Assembly: GCA_963281255.1 (NCBI GenBank)
Contig: OY725505.1
Span: 3,348,001 to 3,412,000 of the forward strand
Reading direction: 5' to 3'
Source: Aphrocallistes beatrix
Lineage: Eukaryota > Porifera > Hexactinellida > Sceptrulophora > Aphrocallistidae
DNA: 64,000 nucleotides
The position numbers were made by a program, and so were the translations under genes. The notes beneath the pieces are model-generated. The model was given only the letters and a program-made list of their open reading frames with translations. It did no database searches and was not told the origin of the DNA. Shown here one piece after another: positions 50,902 to 60,773 of the stretch (the first letter of the stretch is position 1; every line of letters begins with the position of its first letter).

Positions 50902-52629
50902 ATGTCCGACTTCAATGAGAGCAGTGATATTTTTAATCTAAGAATTCCTGAAGAAAAATTGAAAATGTCTGTTCCTTCAACGCCAGAAATCTTTAAATTT
51001 TCAAATGATACTCCACTTTCGAATCAGCCGAAACGACACAATCCCAAAATAGAATTTTTAAAAGAATCGCCTGAACATGTGGCAGAGCAATTGACAATAA
51101 TTTGCAGTGGAATGTTTTCAGAGATTAACCCTGAAGAGTTTAAAAATTGCGCTTTTGAGAAGAAAGACAAATCCTCTCGAACCCCCTTCATTTGCAAGTT
51201 CCAGGACTTCTTCAATCGGACATCTGCCTGGGTGACAAAAAGTGTCCTGGACCTAAACCTCACAGAAAAGCAGCGGGCAGAAATGATCACGCATTTCATA
51301 AAAGTGGCGAAGAGACTTTTCGAGCAAAAAAACTTCCATTCTCTGATGTCTGTGGTCGTTTCATTGGAAAGGAAAGCGATCAATCGACTCAAGAAAACCT
51401 GGAAACGCGTCGAGTGCAAGAAAACGTTGGACCATCTCTCCGAGATAATCTCCTACGACAACAACTACGAGAAGCTCTGGTCGATTATCAACAAATCGGA
51501 CGTCCCCTGCATTCCCTACCTCGGCCTCTACACGAAGCGGCTAGTGGAGCTGGACGCAGCGGCCACTCTAGTCACGGAGGGTCCGGACCCTAGAGCGGTC
51601 TACGACAAGCTGGTGACGGACATCCAGTACTACCAGCGGTCCCAGGACCTGTACCCCCTCAAGGAGGTCCCCCGCGTGAAGACACTCCTGGAGAAGCAGC
51701 TGCGGGACTGCTACCTGGAGGAGCTGGAGCGGTTCTTCGAGGCGGGGATTACGAAGATCTCTTTCGAGATAGAACCGGAAGAGACGCCGGGCTGTCGCAC
51801 CCTCAAGTCTGCCTGCTCCAACCCTCTCTCCCCCGCCTCGTCCCCCAAGCGCGGCGCCACTATGCCACGCGCCAGGGCGCCACTCCAAGTGTCCAACTTG
51901 ATGTACGTGCCCAGGTCCCCTTCCCCGCCAGAGGCCCGAGCCATCGGACAGTCGGACGCTGACCCCGCCATCTGCAACCCCCTGAACGTGTCCACCTCCA
52001 CCCTGCCCACTGACTTCACCCTGGCACACTCCAAGTACGGACACCGGAAAGTCAAGAGCTACGGGGGCTCCACGAGTAAGACGGATTTAGAACATTTCGG
52101 AGTTATAAACCCTTCCTTCGCCACTGTTCTCTCCGTTCCGAAGGGAATGAGCTCCTTCAATTCCCCGGAGGACGCACGGTCGCTGAGATCCAATGCTACC
52201 ACCTCCAGCGGATCATCTGACAGTGGCAGTATGGACAATTGGATCGAGACACGACCGAATGGCGGACAGAGACAACCGAAACAATTCATTTTCAGTGTCA
52301 AATTGAAAATGAAAGACAGTTCCAAAATGAAACTGCACCGGAGCCACAAGTACCTCCTCCAGCTCTACGAGACTGAGATTATCCTCATCCGCCGAAAGGA
52401 CTCTACTCTGTCCGTGGACAGATTTGAAATCCCTCTCTCCCAGCTGCCCCCTGACGTCATCAACAAGTTTGAGAACAACAAGTGCATCTATCTGCCGGTG
52501 GGGCAGGAGAGAGAAGTGAAGTTGAAACCCCGGCCCGAAGATGGAAAAGCATTTCTCGATTTGTTAAGATTAGCCACAAAATACTCACAAGCACCACACA
52601 CCACAGACTTGATCGATTTAAGTTTTTGA
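50902..52629 (+). CDS. RasGEF (CDC25 domain) with C-terminal PH-like domain, RalGPS-like
   Basis: Intronless frame of 575 aa. The CDC25-type exchange domain spans about residues 45-295 (PEHVAEQLTIICSGMFSEI; FNRTSAWV; FIKVAKRLFEQKNFHSLMSV; INRLKKTW; IPYLGLYTKRL). A proline/serine-rich linker of about 150 residues (NPLSPASSPKRG, RSPSPPEAR) follows, then a PH-like domain at about 455-560 (QFIFSVKLKMKDSS, KYLLQLYETEIILIRR, FLDLLRLATKYS). CDC25-linker-PH without an N-terminal REM domain matches RalGPS, activators of Ral or Rap GTPases, although no SH3-binding PxxP core is obvious. A TATATAAATAG abuts the first ATG, so translation may instead begin at Met22 (50965). Confidence 0.75.
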   Translation: MSDFNESSDIFNLRIPEEKLKMSVPSTPEIFKFSNDTPLSNQPKRHNPKIEFLKESPEHVAEQLTIICSGMFSEINPEEFKNCAFEKKDKSSRTPFICKFQDFFNRTSAWVTKSVLDLNLTEKQRAEMITHFIKVAKRLFEQKNFHSLMSVVVSLERKAINRLKKTWKRVECKKTLDHLSEIISYDNNYEKLWSIINKSDVPCIPYLGLYTKRLVELDAAATLVTEGPDPRAVYDKLVTDIQYYQRSQDLYPLKEVPRVKTLLEKQLRDCYLEELERFFEAGITKISFEIEPEETPGCRTLKSACSNPLSPASSPKRGATMPRARAPLQVSNLMYVPRSPSPPEARAIGQSDADPAICNPLNVSTSTLPTDFTLAHSKYGHRKVKSYGGSTSKTDLEHFGVINPSFATVLSVPKGMSSFNSPEDARSLRSNATTSSGSSDSGSMDNWIETRPNGGQRQPKQFIFSVKLKMKDSSKMKLHRSHKYLLQLYETEIILIRRKDSTLSVDRFEIPLSQLPPDVINKFENNKCIYLPVGQEREVKLKPRPEDGKAFLDLLRLATKYSQAPHTTDLIDLSF

Positions 52630-55302
52630 TTTGATTCTGGTTATTTACTCAACTTTAATCTAATATTAATATCTATAAATGGGAGCCCAGTAGATAGGTA
52701 GAGAATGGGAGGAGAGGGAGGGACTAAAACTGCCAAAGTGGCACGATTGCGCAAATGGGGGTCACGAATTCATGAGAAACTCCGTGAATTCCTCTCCAAA
52801 TCTTGGCAGTAGTAGCATCCTTTGGTTAATTGGTGGTATCCTGGTACCAGATTTGTGCGATTAATGGAGTCGACTGAATGTATGATCTAAACGCTCAATG
52901 TCAGAATTCAACTCTCAAACCTTGAGAATGTTTGGTTTTGTTTGCTGTCACCTTTTAAGGTGTGAATTAATACAAATTCGTTGACCTAATTAGCAATATT
53001 CACAATCAGCTGATTCAACGAAATGAATTTTAGAATAAGACTTCTATAATCATACAAGCTCGCATTCTGGAATAGCACTGCACTGTCGAAATAAAGTTGT
53101 AAGACATCTTTCTTGAATAATTCCATCAAACCTAATGACATTGGCAATTCAGCAAATCTCACTCTAATTATAAGTCAGGTCAAATTTATAAAGACGTGTG
53201 AAATGTATATTCTTATCGTTTCTGTTGAACTGCTGTGTCAGTAAACAGCTGATTCATCGAAATCTGCTGGATTAAGCAATAGGACACTTTTATGACACAA
53301 TTCTCAACTCCATTTATGGCGTAGTTCATATTGAATGTATGTTACTTTATTTGCGGAATTGTTGCAACTGAACTTTCAAGTCAAAGAAAGGTACGGGTTT
53401 CACCGAAAAATTGATTTTCAATTCGGTTTGTGTCAACATTATATTTAGGTCAGAACAAATTGTCCATTTTATCTGAATTTTTTATCTCTTTTTTCTCTTT
53501 TTTCAATTTCACAACCTTGATAAGTATTTCAATCTTTCTAAGATCTCTCTCCAAATGTTAGTGCTTTGATCAACGAAGCTATTAAATAACTGTTCTGAGA
53601 ATTGTGAACCCTACACACCATGACAACACAGTGGAATGTTGTTAACGGAATCCTTTCCAATAACTGAGCTCAACAAATCCTTGAAGAGCTTAAAACGCCC
53701 ATTCTGTTCATATCACAAATTCCTCAAATGCTCTAGAGGTAGCTATTAAAATTCTTTCAAGTACTCGCTACTATGATAAAGTAATTGAGGCGAAGATTAC
53801 TTAATTATAGCTTTGTCTGATCCCGAAATAGGTTTTGTTTTGGTCAAAATGATTTGACAAAACTTCCGGGGAACTTATCTCTTTTTATTTTTATTTATTT
53901 ATTTTGGTTAATTTTAGTTCTAATTAAGAGGCACTTTCTACACCATAACCTGATTGGTCAGGATATTCTGAGGAATCGCATTATGAATTTCGCTGACTCA
54001 GTCCATAACTTAGTTCATTGACAACTCTCTTTTCTCTGTAGAAATCCTAGTACTTCTTCTACGTAGACTTCTATTGATCGATTAAAAGTAAAGACAGAGT
54101 TCGTCTATGATAATTGTTGCGATCTCGAATTTCTCGTAATGAATTGAGAGAAGATCTGACTTGTTCGATTCTCAGTTAGTGCGAACATGAGTAAGCACAT
54201 ATTACATTACGCCGTTGATTATAGTAATAGTCCATATCTTACGTCATATCCACCACTTGACACTCCTGGGGCCTTATTCACTAAGATAACTTAAGATTTG
54301 CTTAACTTTTGAATCTTCAAAATTGGAGATTTTTAAAGAATTCAAATAGATTGCATACTCTATTAATTTTAAGTGGTACAATTGAAATGCTTGACAAATT
54401 TTGACTCATTTGTTAAACTTTTCAGAAAGTTACGTAATATTTTAAGTTAAGTATGACGTCATAATACTTAAGTATGACATCACGAATATTTCGAGAGTGA
54501 CTTGGAATATTTCCAGTATTTAGGTAGTTTATATTTCTATTGGTATCATTGAACATCTATTTACCCAAATCGTAATGCAACTCTTCAAAATTTCCACTAT
54601 ACAAAGTTATACAAAGTTAAGCAAATCTTAAGTTTTCTTAGTGAATAAGGCCCCTGATGAGGTCACTCCTAATTCCAATACATAATGCAATCATGAATGT
54701 TGCGATAGCGCTACGTGTACAGAAGAGATGTTATTGGATAAAATTAATTGGATAATATCCAATGTTATTGTTTGTTCGTGTGTGGGGTTAGTCATGCAGA
54801 GTTCATTGTGGCTGGGTGCACCTAATTATGTCAGGATAATCTGCAGTTTGGTTCATTCACATTTAATAATGTTTTAGCGCTAAAAAGCTGATTCAGAAAC
54901 ATTAAGAAGAACTGCCCAGTAGATATGTGTGTAAGTTAACTTTCAGCACGACCAATCAATAGCGAGTATTGCACCGTGATCTGTCCTATCTCCGTTTCAG
55001 TTTAATTTTGATAGTTCTGCATGTGCAGGTCTGCGTGGCCTAGTGACGCAATTCTTCAAAGGAATGTACATTCAAGTCTTCCCTTTTAGTGCACTAATTA
55101 ACATAAAATTAAGATTTTTGGGATTCCACTCAAGTTTGAATGTTTTCATTCTGAAATGCGAGCATTACACTGACCAATCAAATATTAAGTTTTTAATTCT
55201 TGAAATCAAAACATACAAAATTAATTCTTTCTGTACACATTACAGATATACAAAAATATTAAAATATGAAAGTGCTATAAATGTGGAGGTGTGAAGTGGT
55301 TT
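52630..55302. other. 2.7-kb gene-free region between convergent RasGEF and ARL genes
   Basis: AT-rich, with no supported gene. It includes a lone Tigger-type terminus near 52860 and a long-TIR MITE at 54268-54645. Confidence 0.65.
54268..54645. mobile_element. MITE with about 42-bp terminal inverted repeats
   Basis: Starts GGGGCCTTATTCACTAAGAT (then AACTTAAGATTTGCTTAACTTT) and ends with its near-perfect inverse TCTTAGTGAATAAGGCCCC. The 378-bp AT-rich element has no transposase. The flanking duplication is too short to define. Confidence 0.8.
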
Positions 55303-58300
55303 TTATGTGGTATTCTTGAGTCTTCTCTGTGCCAGCATTCTATCCAACTCCTTCATCCCTTCCTCCACTCCCTGCCCGTTCATCAGGCTAGTGGACTGGA
55401 CGTGGTAGGACTGGTGCGGGAGGGTGTTCAGTCCGAGAGAGTTCACGATGTCGTCTGTTGTCTCTGCGTGCTCCACATCCTGCTTGTTGGCTAGCACTAG
55501 CAACGGTACCTTAGATTGGAATGTGGAGTATAAATATACTTCATTATGAAGACCAAATTCGAAACGGACCAGTTTTAGTCGTTGATTCCTTTTCCTACTT
55601 TTTCCTAAAAGAGCTTATCACTATAATTGCCGTATTGTTTAATCGCTATGGAATCAGTTGCCACTTAATTATGCTAATTTTGCATCGATGGCTTGTCATG
55701 GTGGTTCAATCGTCGTTGATTGTTCCATAGTTCCACTTTCGCCTACACTTCTAACGAGATCTTGTGATATTAGTTTTCCCTGATTATATTTAAAAGTCAA
55801 CAAAATGACTACCTAATGGTTCACCTTTCTATTTTCAGAACATTATCCTTATTATAGTATCCTCGAGACATTTGGTTGCCTTCTGACTTTCTCTCAGTTC
55901 TCTACTGGAGTTTCTCTCTCGGGGAAAGTACTACGCTGTGTTCATGATGTATACCAATATTAGTCAGAGTTAGTTGTACTTAGTTGACATGAGTGAGGTT
56001 AATCTAGTTTCAATTCGTGATCTTTACTCAGAATTTGAATGAACTTTTCCTGAATAAAACTTACTGGCTTCTGTGTGATATATTATTTACGTCAGTCGAT
56101 AGCAAATCATTGCACAATTTGTTTCGATATTTGTAAACAAACATTAGTTAATATGCTTTGTCTATATTTCAGAGAAGGACTGCCTATGACCTGGAGGGAG
56201 GAGTTATACAATTTAAAAGTCAGTCATCACGTATTCTACTTTGACACAACTTGGGCTCCGAACTTTGGGAATCAATGACAAATCTAGTGAGTTCTAGGGG
56301 GGGGGGGGGCTCAGCCCAAAATTTTTCACTCCGTCTATGGGGCATCTCCGGACCCAGGGGGCCCCCCCACCCCCCCTGGGTTCGGCGCCCATGGACACAA
56401 CCATACAAGGTATTATATCAGAGATACGCTCCTAGTCTCAAACCATACTTTCCATACGTCTAAATCTATAAATAGCATATAATAAGGGTAGATTGGGTAA
56501 TACCTGGGCTAGCTCTCTGTCCGTGTATGCGTTGTGTAGCTCAGACCTGGCCTCCGGCATCCGTGTGACGTCAGCGGAGTCCACGACGAATATCACTGCG
56601 TCGATTCCTTTGTAGTAGTGCGGCCAGAGCGCCCGCAGTCGCTCCTGCCCCCCGACGTCCCACAGCGTGGCGATGTGGTTGTCTCCTATCTTCACCTATT
56701 GGAATAGCTTTGATGGACCATGGATACAGTTGTACGTGATAATATTATATACTCCGTATCTCTTTGTACATGATCATCTTGTACAATGGATCAATCGGAG
56801 TTCGTTGTTATAGGATTGGACCATGGACACATACTCTTATGTTTCATTCTTCATCTCTGTTGTAGTTTGAACAAATGTTTAGTTGCATTTAACTGAACAG
56901 TTATTTCGCGAGCTTCCTCTGTTCAAACGGGATCCTTACTAAGTTTATGAGGTTTAGTCAGAATCTAACTTCTATTTGTTGCATCTTTATTAGGTGTTGA
57001 AAATACCTTTGTGAATATTGTTATTAGTAAAGTTCCCATTTGAACAGAGCAAGCTCACCACTTAACCAATGTTAAACTATGAACATCTTTGTAAGCTGAA
57101 GATGAACCTGGATACTTTAGTGTGGCATACAGTGGAGATGAGGTTCAGGGTATAAAAGTGGTTTGGGAGTGGAGGGGCAATGTGAAACCCTATAAATGTC
57201 TTACCTGTTCTAAATCGTTTTCTCAGCTCTCAATCCGAAAGTGCCAGAATACTTGAGTGAATATGGACCATGGATATCTGATAGACCACAGCATTGTATG
57301 TAATAGTGGAACTTATGCAATAACTCGCGTGAGTTATTGTATTAATTCAAGGTTCATTCCTTGGAATTTCAAATAAATCAGTTGCCAATGCAATGGCACA
57401 CAACTTGGATCTGTATCTTCTTATTTATCCATGGTCCATATTCACTCAAGTACAGCCACACACTACATTATGATTCTAAGAAGCTGCAACATATTATAGG
57501 ATCTGAGAGACTTCATGATAGGACTTTACTTGGGAAACATTAAGAACTGTTCAAACGTTACGTAACGCTGAGATCTCTAGCCCCTCCTCTCCTGTCCCAA
57601 CACCTCTCCCTGTCTCTTAGTCTTGGTCATTCAGGGTTGGGTATCTTCTCTTCACTCTTGGATGGGTGCGAAATGTTTGATAGCTCCGTAGGAATATGGA
57701 AAAGAGAGATGACTGCGAGTACATTACCCATTCTACCGGACTCCCAACCGACCCGATCTCTGCTTTACCTGCACTTCCAAATTATTTCTACAATTCTTGC
57801 TGTAAATCGTATGGAAAGCCTCCATTTTCAACAAAGTTCTAACCATTCACAACCTAGAATGCTTCCATTCTCGCTCAATCATTCTGTATTTTATACCAAA
57901 AATGCTTGGATTCAACCATTTCTTGTTAGGATCTCGGCAAAATCAACAGCGTTCCTTCTCCTCAAAGTCGTTGCTATGGTCTATAAACGGTACCCACATC
58001 TCCTCAAATTATTTCACTATTCTCCAAGTCTACAACGATTTGTGGCTGTAAGCTAATATTAGTTACCAGGTTCTCCTAACAACTAGAGGGTTCTAAGGAA
58101 TTTCACAACTCACATTACTGCATTCCAACTTTACAACTCCCATACTAACATCTCATTCGCTGGCTACCACTCAGACAAACAGACAATATTCTAAATTGAG
58201 ACGCTAGAATACTGATACATTCGATAACTTCCCTTTGAACATGAAATGTCCATTCGCATGCATGCCACCCGTCCAGTTTTTGGCGGAACGTCCCGCTTTT

Positions 58301-58665
58301 TTCACTCTTATTGAGCTAATTTTCCTCATTTGGCCCCGATTCTTTTTAATTCCTTGCATCGTACTTCTATGTTGCGTTCCGCCATGTTCCACGAAATTCA
58401 ACGCTGCGTCCCGCTTTTACCATTGCTCAAGTGTATGCATTTGATTACATTCCTAACTACAATATACGTATCTAGGTAGAGGTGTTACCTTTTCAATGTT
58501 GAATCCTATGGTGGGGATTGTGGGGAAGAACTCCTGGTACTTCACTCTGTAGAGGAAGGTAGTCTTTCCCGCCTGGTCCAGTCCTAGTATCACTACGTTC
58601 ACCTTCTTCCCTGGAGAGTTCGTGAGCAGAGGAATGCATGCCATGCCTTTCAGTTGGTTCCCCAT
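55303..58665 (-). CDS. ARF-like small GTPase (ARL4-like), three exons
   Basis: Membrane-associated regulatory GTPase of 191 aa. Exons on the minus strand: 58665-58489, 56695-56504, 55509-55303, all phase 0. The N terminus MGNQLKG has a glycine at position 2 suitable for myristoylation. Motifs: P-loop GLDQAGKTT, switch I PTIPTIGFNIEK, switch II WDVGGQERLRALW, NKQD, and STSLMNGQG in place of the usual SAL(T/K)GEG. The C terminus RRLKNTT is basic. KTTFLYRVKYQEFFPTIPT and EARSELH resemble ARL4 more than ARF1, but ARL11/14-type relatives are possible. It is divergent from the downstream orphan gene, with 420 bp between start codons. Confidence 0.85.
56299..56378. repeat. G-run/C-run foldback in ARL intron
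   Basis: A run of at least twelve G at about 56299 faces C-rich CCCCCCCACCCCCC at about 56363 within intron 55510-56503, able to pair as a hairpin or form G-rich structures. It is probably part of a transposon remnant ending near GGGTTCGGCGCCCATGG. Confidence 0.6.
58255..58437 (+). mobile_element. Interspersed repeat, CATACTTGCC family
   Basis: Contains GGAACGTCCCGCTTTTTTCA and ACGCTGCGTCCCGCTTTTACC, as in the copies at 7990-8240 and 35525-35672. It lies in the first ARL intron. Confidence 0.55.
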
Positions 58666-59085
58666 CCTATGCCTAACTACAGCAAAGGAGATTAGTTATT
58701 CAGTTTGTCTATCAGTGCAAATCTTGGTTTAGAAAATGGTATTATTTGTAATTGAATAGTTCAACTCTAAAGGTTAGCAACATAGCGCTTGCGAAGGAAT
58801 TTATCTCCCGTGTAAGGAAATAAGGTCTATCACATAATAGTTTCTTCCTTTGTTACCCGATTTAGCATATTGAATTCATATCCATTTCAACCACAATATA
58901 TATATATATATATACACTCCACGTCCCTGAGCCTACTATGCCACCATCCACAATAGAGAAACCACATTCTCTCTGAAGATATCGTATCGAGTAGATTACT
59001 CAGAATAGATAGTCGTAATCCAGCCATTATAAATAATTGAATTCTTCATTCGTAATGTTTAAACTTAAATTCTCCGTTGTTAGAT
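58666..59085. promoter_or_regulatory. Divergent promoter region between ARL and the orphan gene
   Basis: 420 bp between opposite start codons. It contains a (TA)n tract (58896-58915) and TATAAATA at 59028-59035, 51-58 nt upstream of the orphan gene's ATG. Confidence 0.5.
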
Positions 59086-60618
59086 ATGCTGCATCATAAA
59101 TCATATGACGTCAAGCCTAATTTTAGTATCAACGTCACGCTACACTGTCTCACCAAGTGTGAGGACATCTGCGACGAGTTCACACCTCAAGATCTCCACA
59201 TTCCAAACGACCTCAAGTCGCACCAGGAGTATTATGACGTAATCACTCTAACGCACATTCGCAGTGCCGTGAAGCGTAACCATAGAATCCCAGAGGTGTG
59301 CCAGACACAAATCCTCCTCAACGAAGGATACATTCTAGACGACACAGCGCCACTTAGCACCTTCCACTTCAAACCGTCCGACCGTCTGGAGGTGTTGTAC
59401 TACGCCGCCGCTAAGGTGGACATAATCGACGAGATCCTCGGGGACATAGAGAGTCTCCTGGGGACCTGCCAGCGCTTTTCTTCCTGCGACGACAGAGATG
59501 TGAGGCAGGACCTGCTGCACGTGATCAGCGACAAAGAGTCCTTCCTCCGCAGTCTCACCTTCATCGTATTCCTCCCCTGGAACTCCCCGGAAACGGAGGC
59601 GGGCAAACTCTACTTCGTGAGCAAGGGGGGCATGGAGAAACTCATGAAGCTGCTCGAGTGGACCATCGAGATGGGACACCTGGATCCAACCCTGGAAACA
59701 ATCGTGGAGTTTGAGAAGGACCTGTTCCTAGCGCTGTGGGGGTTCGCGGACACTTTACAGGAGAAACTTCTGCTTCTGGAGTCCGACTGTCTACAGCTGG
59801 CGATGCGAGTCCTGACGGACAACATGGGGCACAAAATCCTGGTCCACCACGCCCTCGGACTCACTCAAATGCTGATGGAGATCCCCGACGCCCAGAAAAT
59901 AATGGTCAATAACCCCAAATCTATTTTTAACATCGCAGAGTGTCTGAAGTCCCGCGTGGAGGCGAGTCAGACGGCGAACGACCGATTTCCAGAGGCGACG
60001 ATTCTGTGTCGGCTGTCGCATTCGGTGGAATCGCATAAGATCTTGACGGACGAGAAAATATTCGATATCCTCTTCAGCGTGTTGAGGGACATGACTGAGA
60101 GAGGACACTTTTTCTTGAAATATCTGCTCCTCCAGTTCTTCATGAACATCATGGTCAACCCTAGGATCCCCGCATTCCAACCGAACCAACTGGAAACTAT
60201 GAAGCATTTGATGACGTCATTCCTAACGAAGCACAGCTGGGAGCAGCTCTACCAGTACGAGACCAAGAATGGGTACAACTGTAGCACCATCGTTCCGTTT
60301 ATACACGCATTGTTCCTCCCGAAACAATGCCAGGTTTACAACGCGGAAGAGCTGATGCAAGCCTACCTCCAGGTTACCATGATGTCGCTTAAGAATGTGT
60401 TGTATCAACCTAACAAACAACAGCTGTTCGTCCAGCAACACCTCGAGGACTTCCTACTGATTGCCAGCTGGCAATTACCACAGGCGTGCAAGAATCAGCT
60501 GATCGAGATTATGAAATTCTTCAAACCGAAAGTTCCTTCCTTACAGAACATCGCCATTTCGAGACTCGGGATAGAACAGGACGGGTTTTCTCCAATTTTC
60601 GCAACTTTTAAGACTTAG
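59086..60618 (+). CDS. Uncharacterised protein: ubiquitin-like N terminus plus helical (ARM-like) repeats
   Basis: Intronless frame of 510 aa from ATG at 59086, with a TATA box 51-58 nt upstream. Residues about 12-110 look like a ubiquitin-like fold (INVTLHCLTK; VCQTQILLNEGYILDDTAPL; KPSDRLEVLYYA). Residues about 115-500 are almost entirely alpha-helical with leucine-rich helix pairs (EFEKDLFLALWGFADTLQEK; GHKILVHHALGLTQMLMEI; HFFLKYLLLQFFMNIMVNP), suggesting an armadillo/HEAT-like solenoid. I do not recognise the family and assign no function. Likely poly(A) signal AATAAA at 60688-60693, only about 80 bp before the CHMP3 start codon. Confidence 0.7.
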   Translation: MLHHKSYDVKPNFSINVTLHCLTKCEDICDEFTPQDLHIPNDLKSHQEYYDVITLTHIRSAVKRNHRIPEVCQTQILLNEGYILDDTAPLSTFHFKPSDRLEVLYYAAAKVDIIDEILGDIESLLGTCQRFSSCDDRDVRQDLLHVISDKESFLRSLTFIVFLPWNSPETEAGKLYFVSKGGMEKLMKLLEWTIEMGHLDPTLETIVEFEKDLFLALWGFADTLQEKLLLLESDCLQLAMRVLTDNMGHKILVHHALGLTQMLMEIPDAQKIMVNNPKSIFNIAECLKSRVEASQTANDRFPEATILCRLSHSVESHKILTDEKIFDILFSVLRDMTERGHFFLKYLLLQFFMNIMVNPRIPAFQPNQLETMKHLMTSFLTKHSWEQLYQYETKNGYNCSTIVPFIHALFLPKQCQVYNAEELMQAYLQVTMMSLKNVLYQPNKQQLFVQQHLEDFLLIASWQLPQACKNQLIEIMKFFKPKVPSLQNIAISRLGIEQDGFSPIFATFKT

Positions 60619-60773
60619 ATAGTGTTAGACCTGATCTTCTTTATATATTGTGCTATCATTCTTTGTATATATGTATCAGCTGATGTTAATAAATCCTATT
60701 TTGCATTCTTGTCTCGGATATGGTTGCCAGGGAAGAGTGTTTATAATAAAATTTATTTTATTTTAGCTTTGAA

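Noticed and set aside
56438..56695. The ARL middle exon read through to a stop as a stand-alone gene
   Set aside because: It is bounded by an acceptor at its start and a donor at 56503, and joins in phase with exons on both sides to form a full GTPase.
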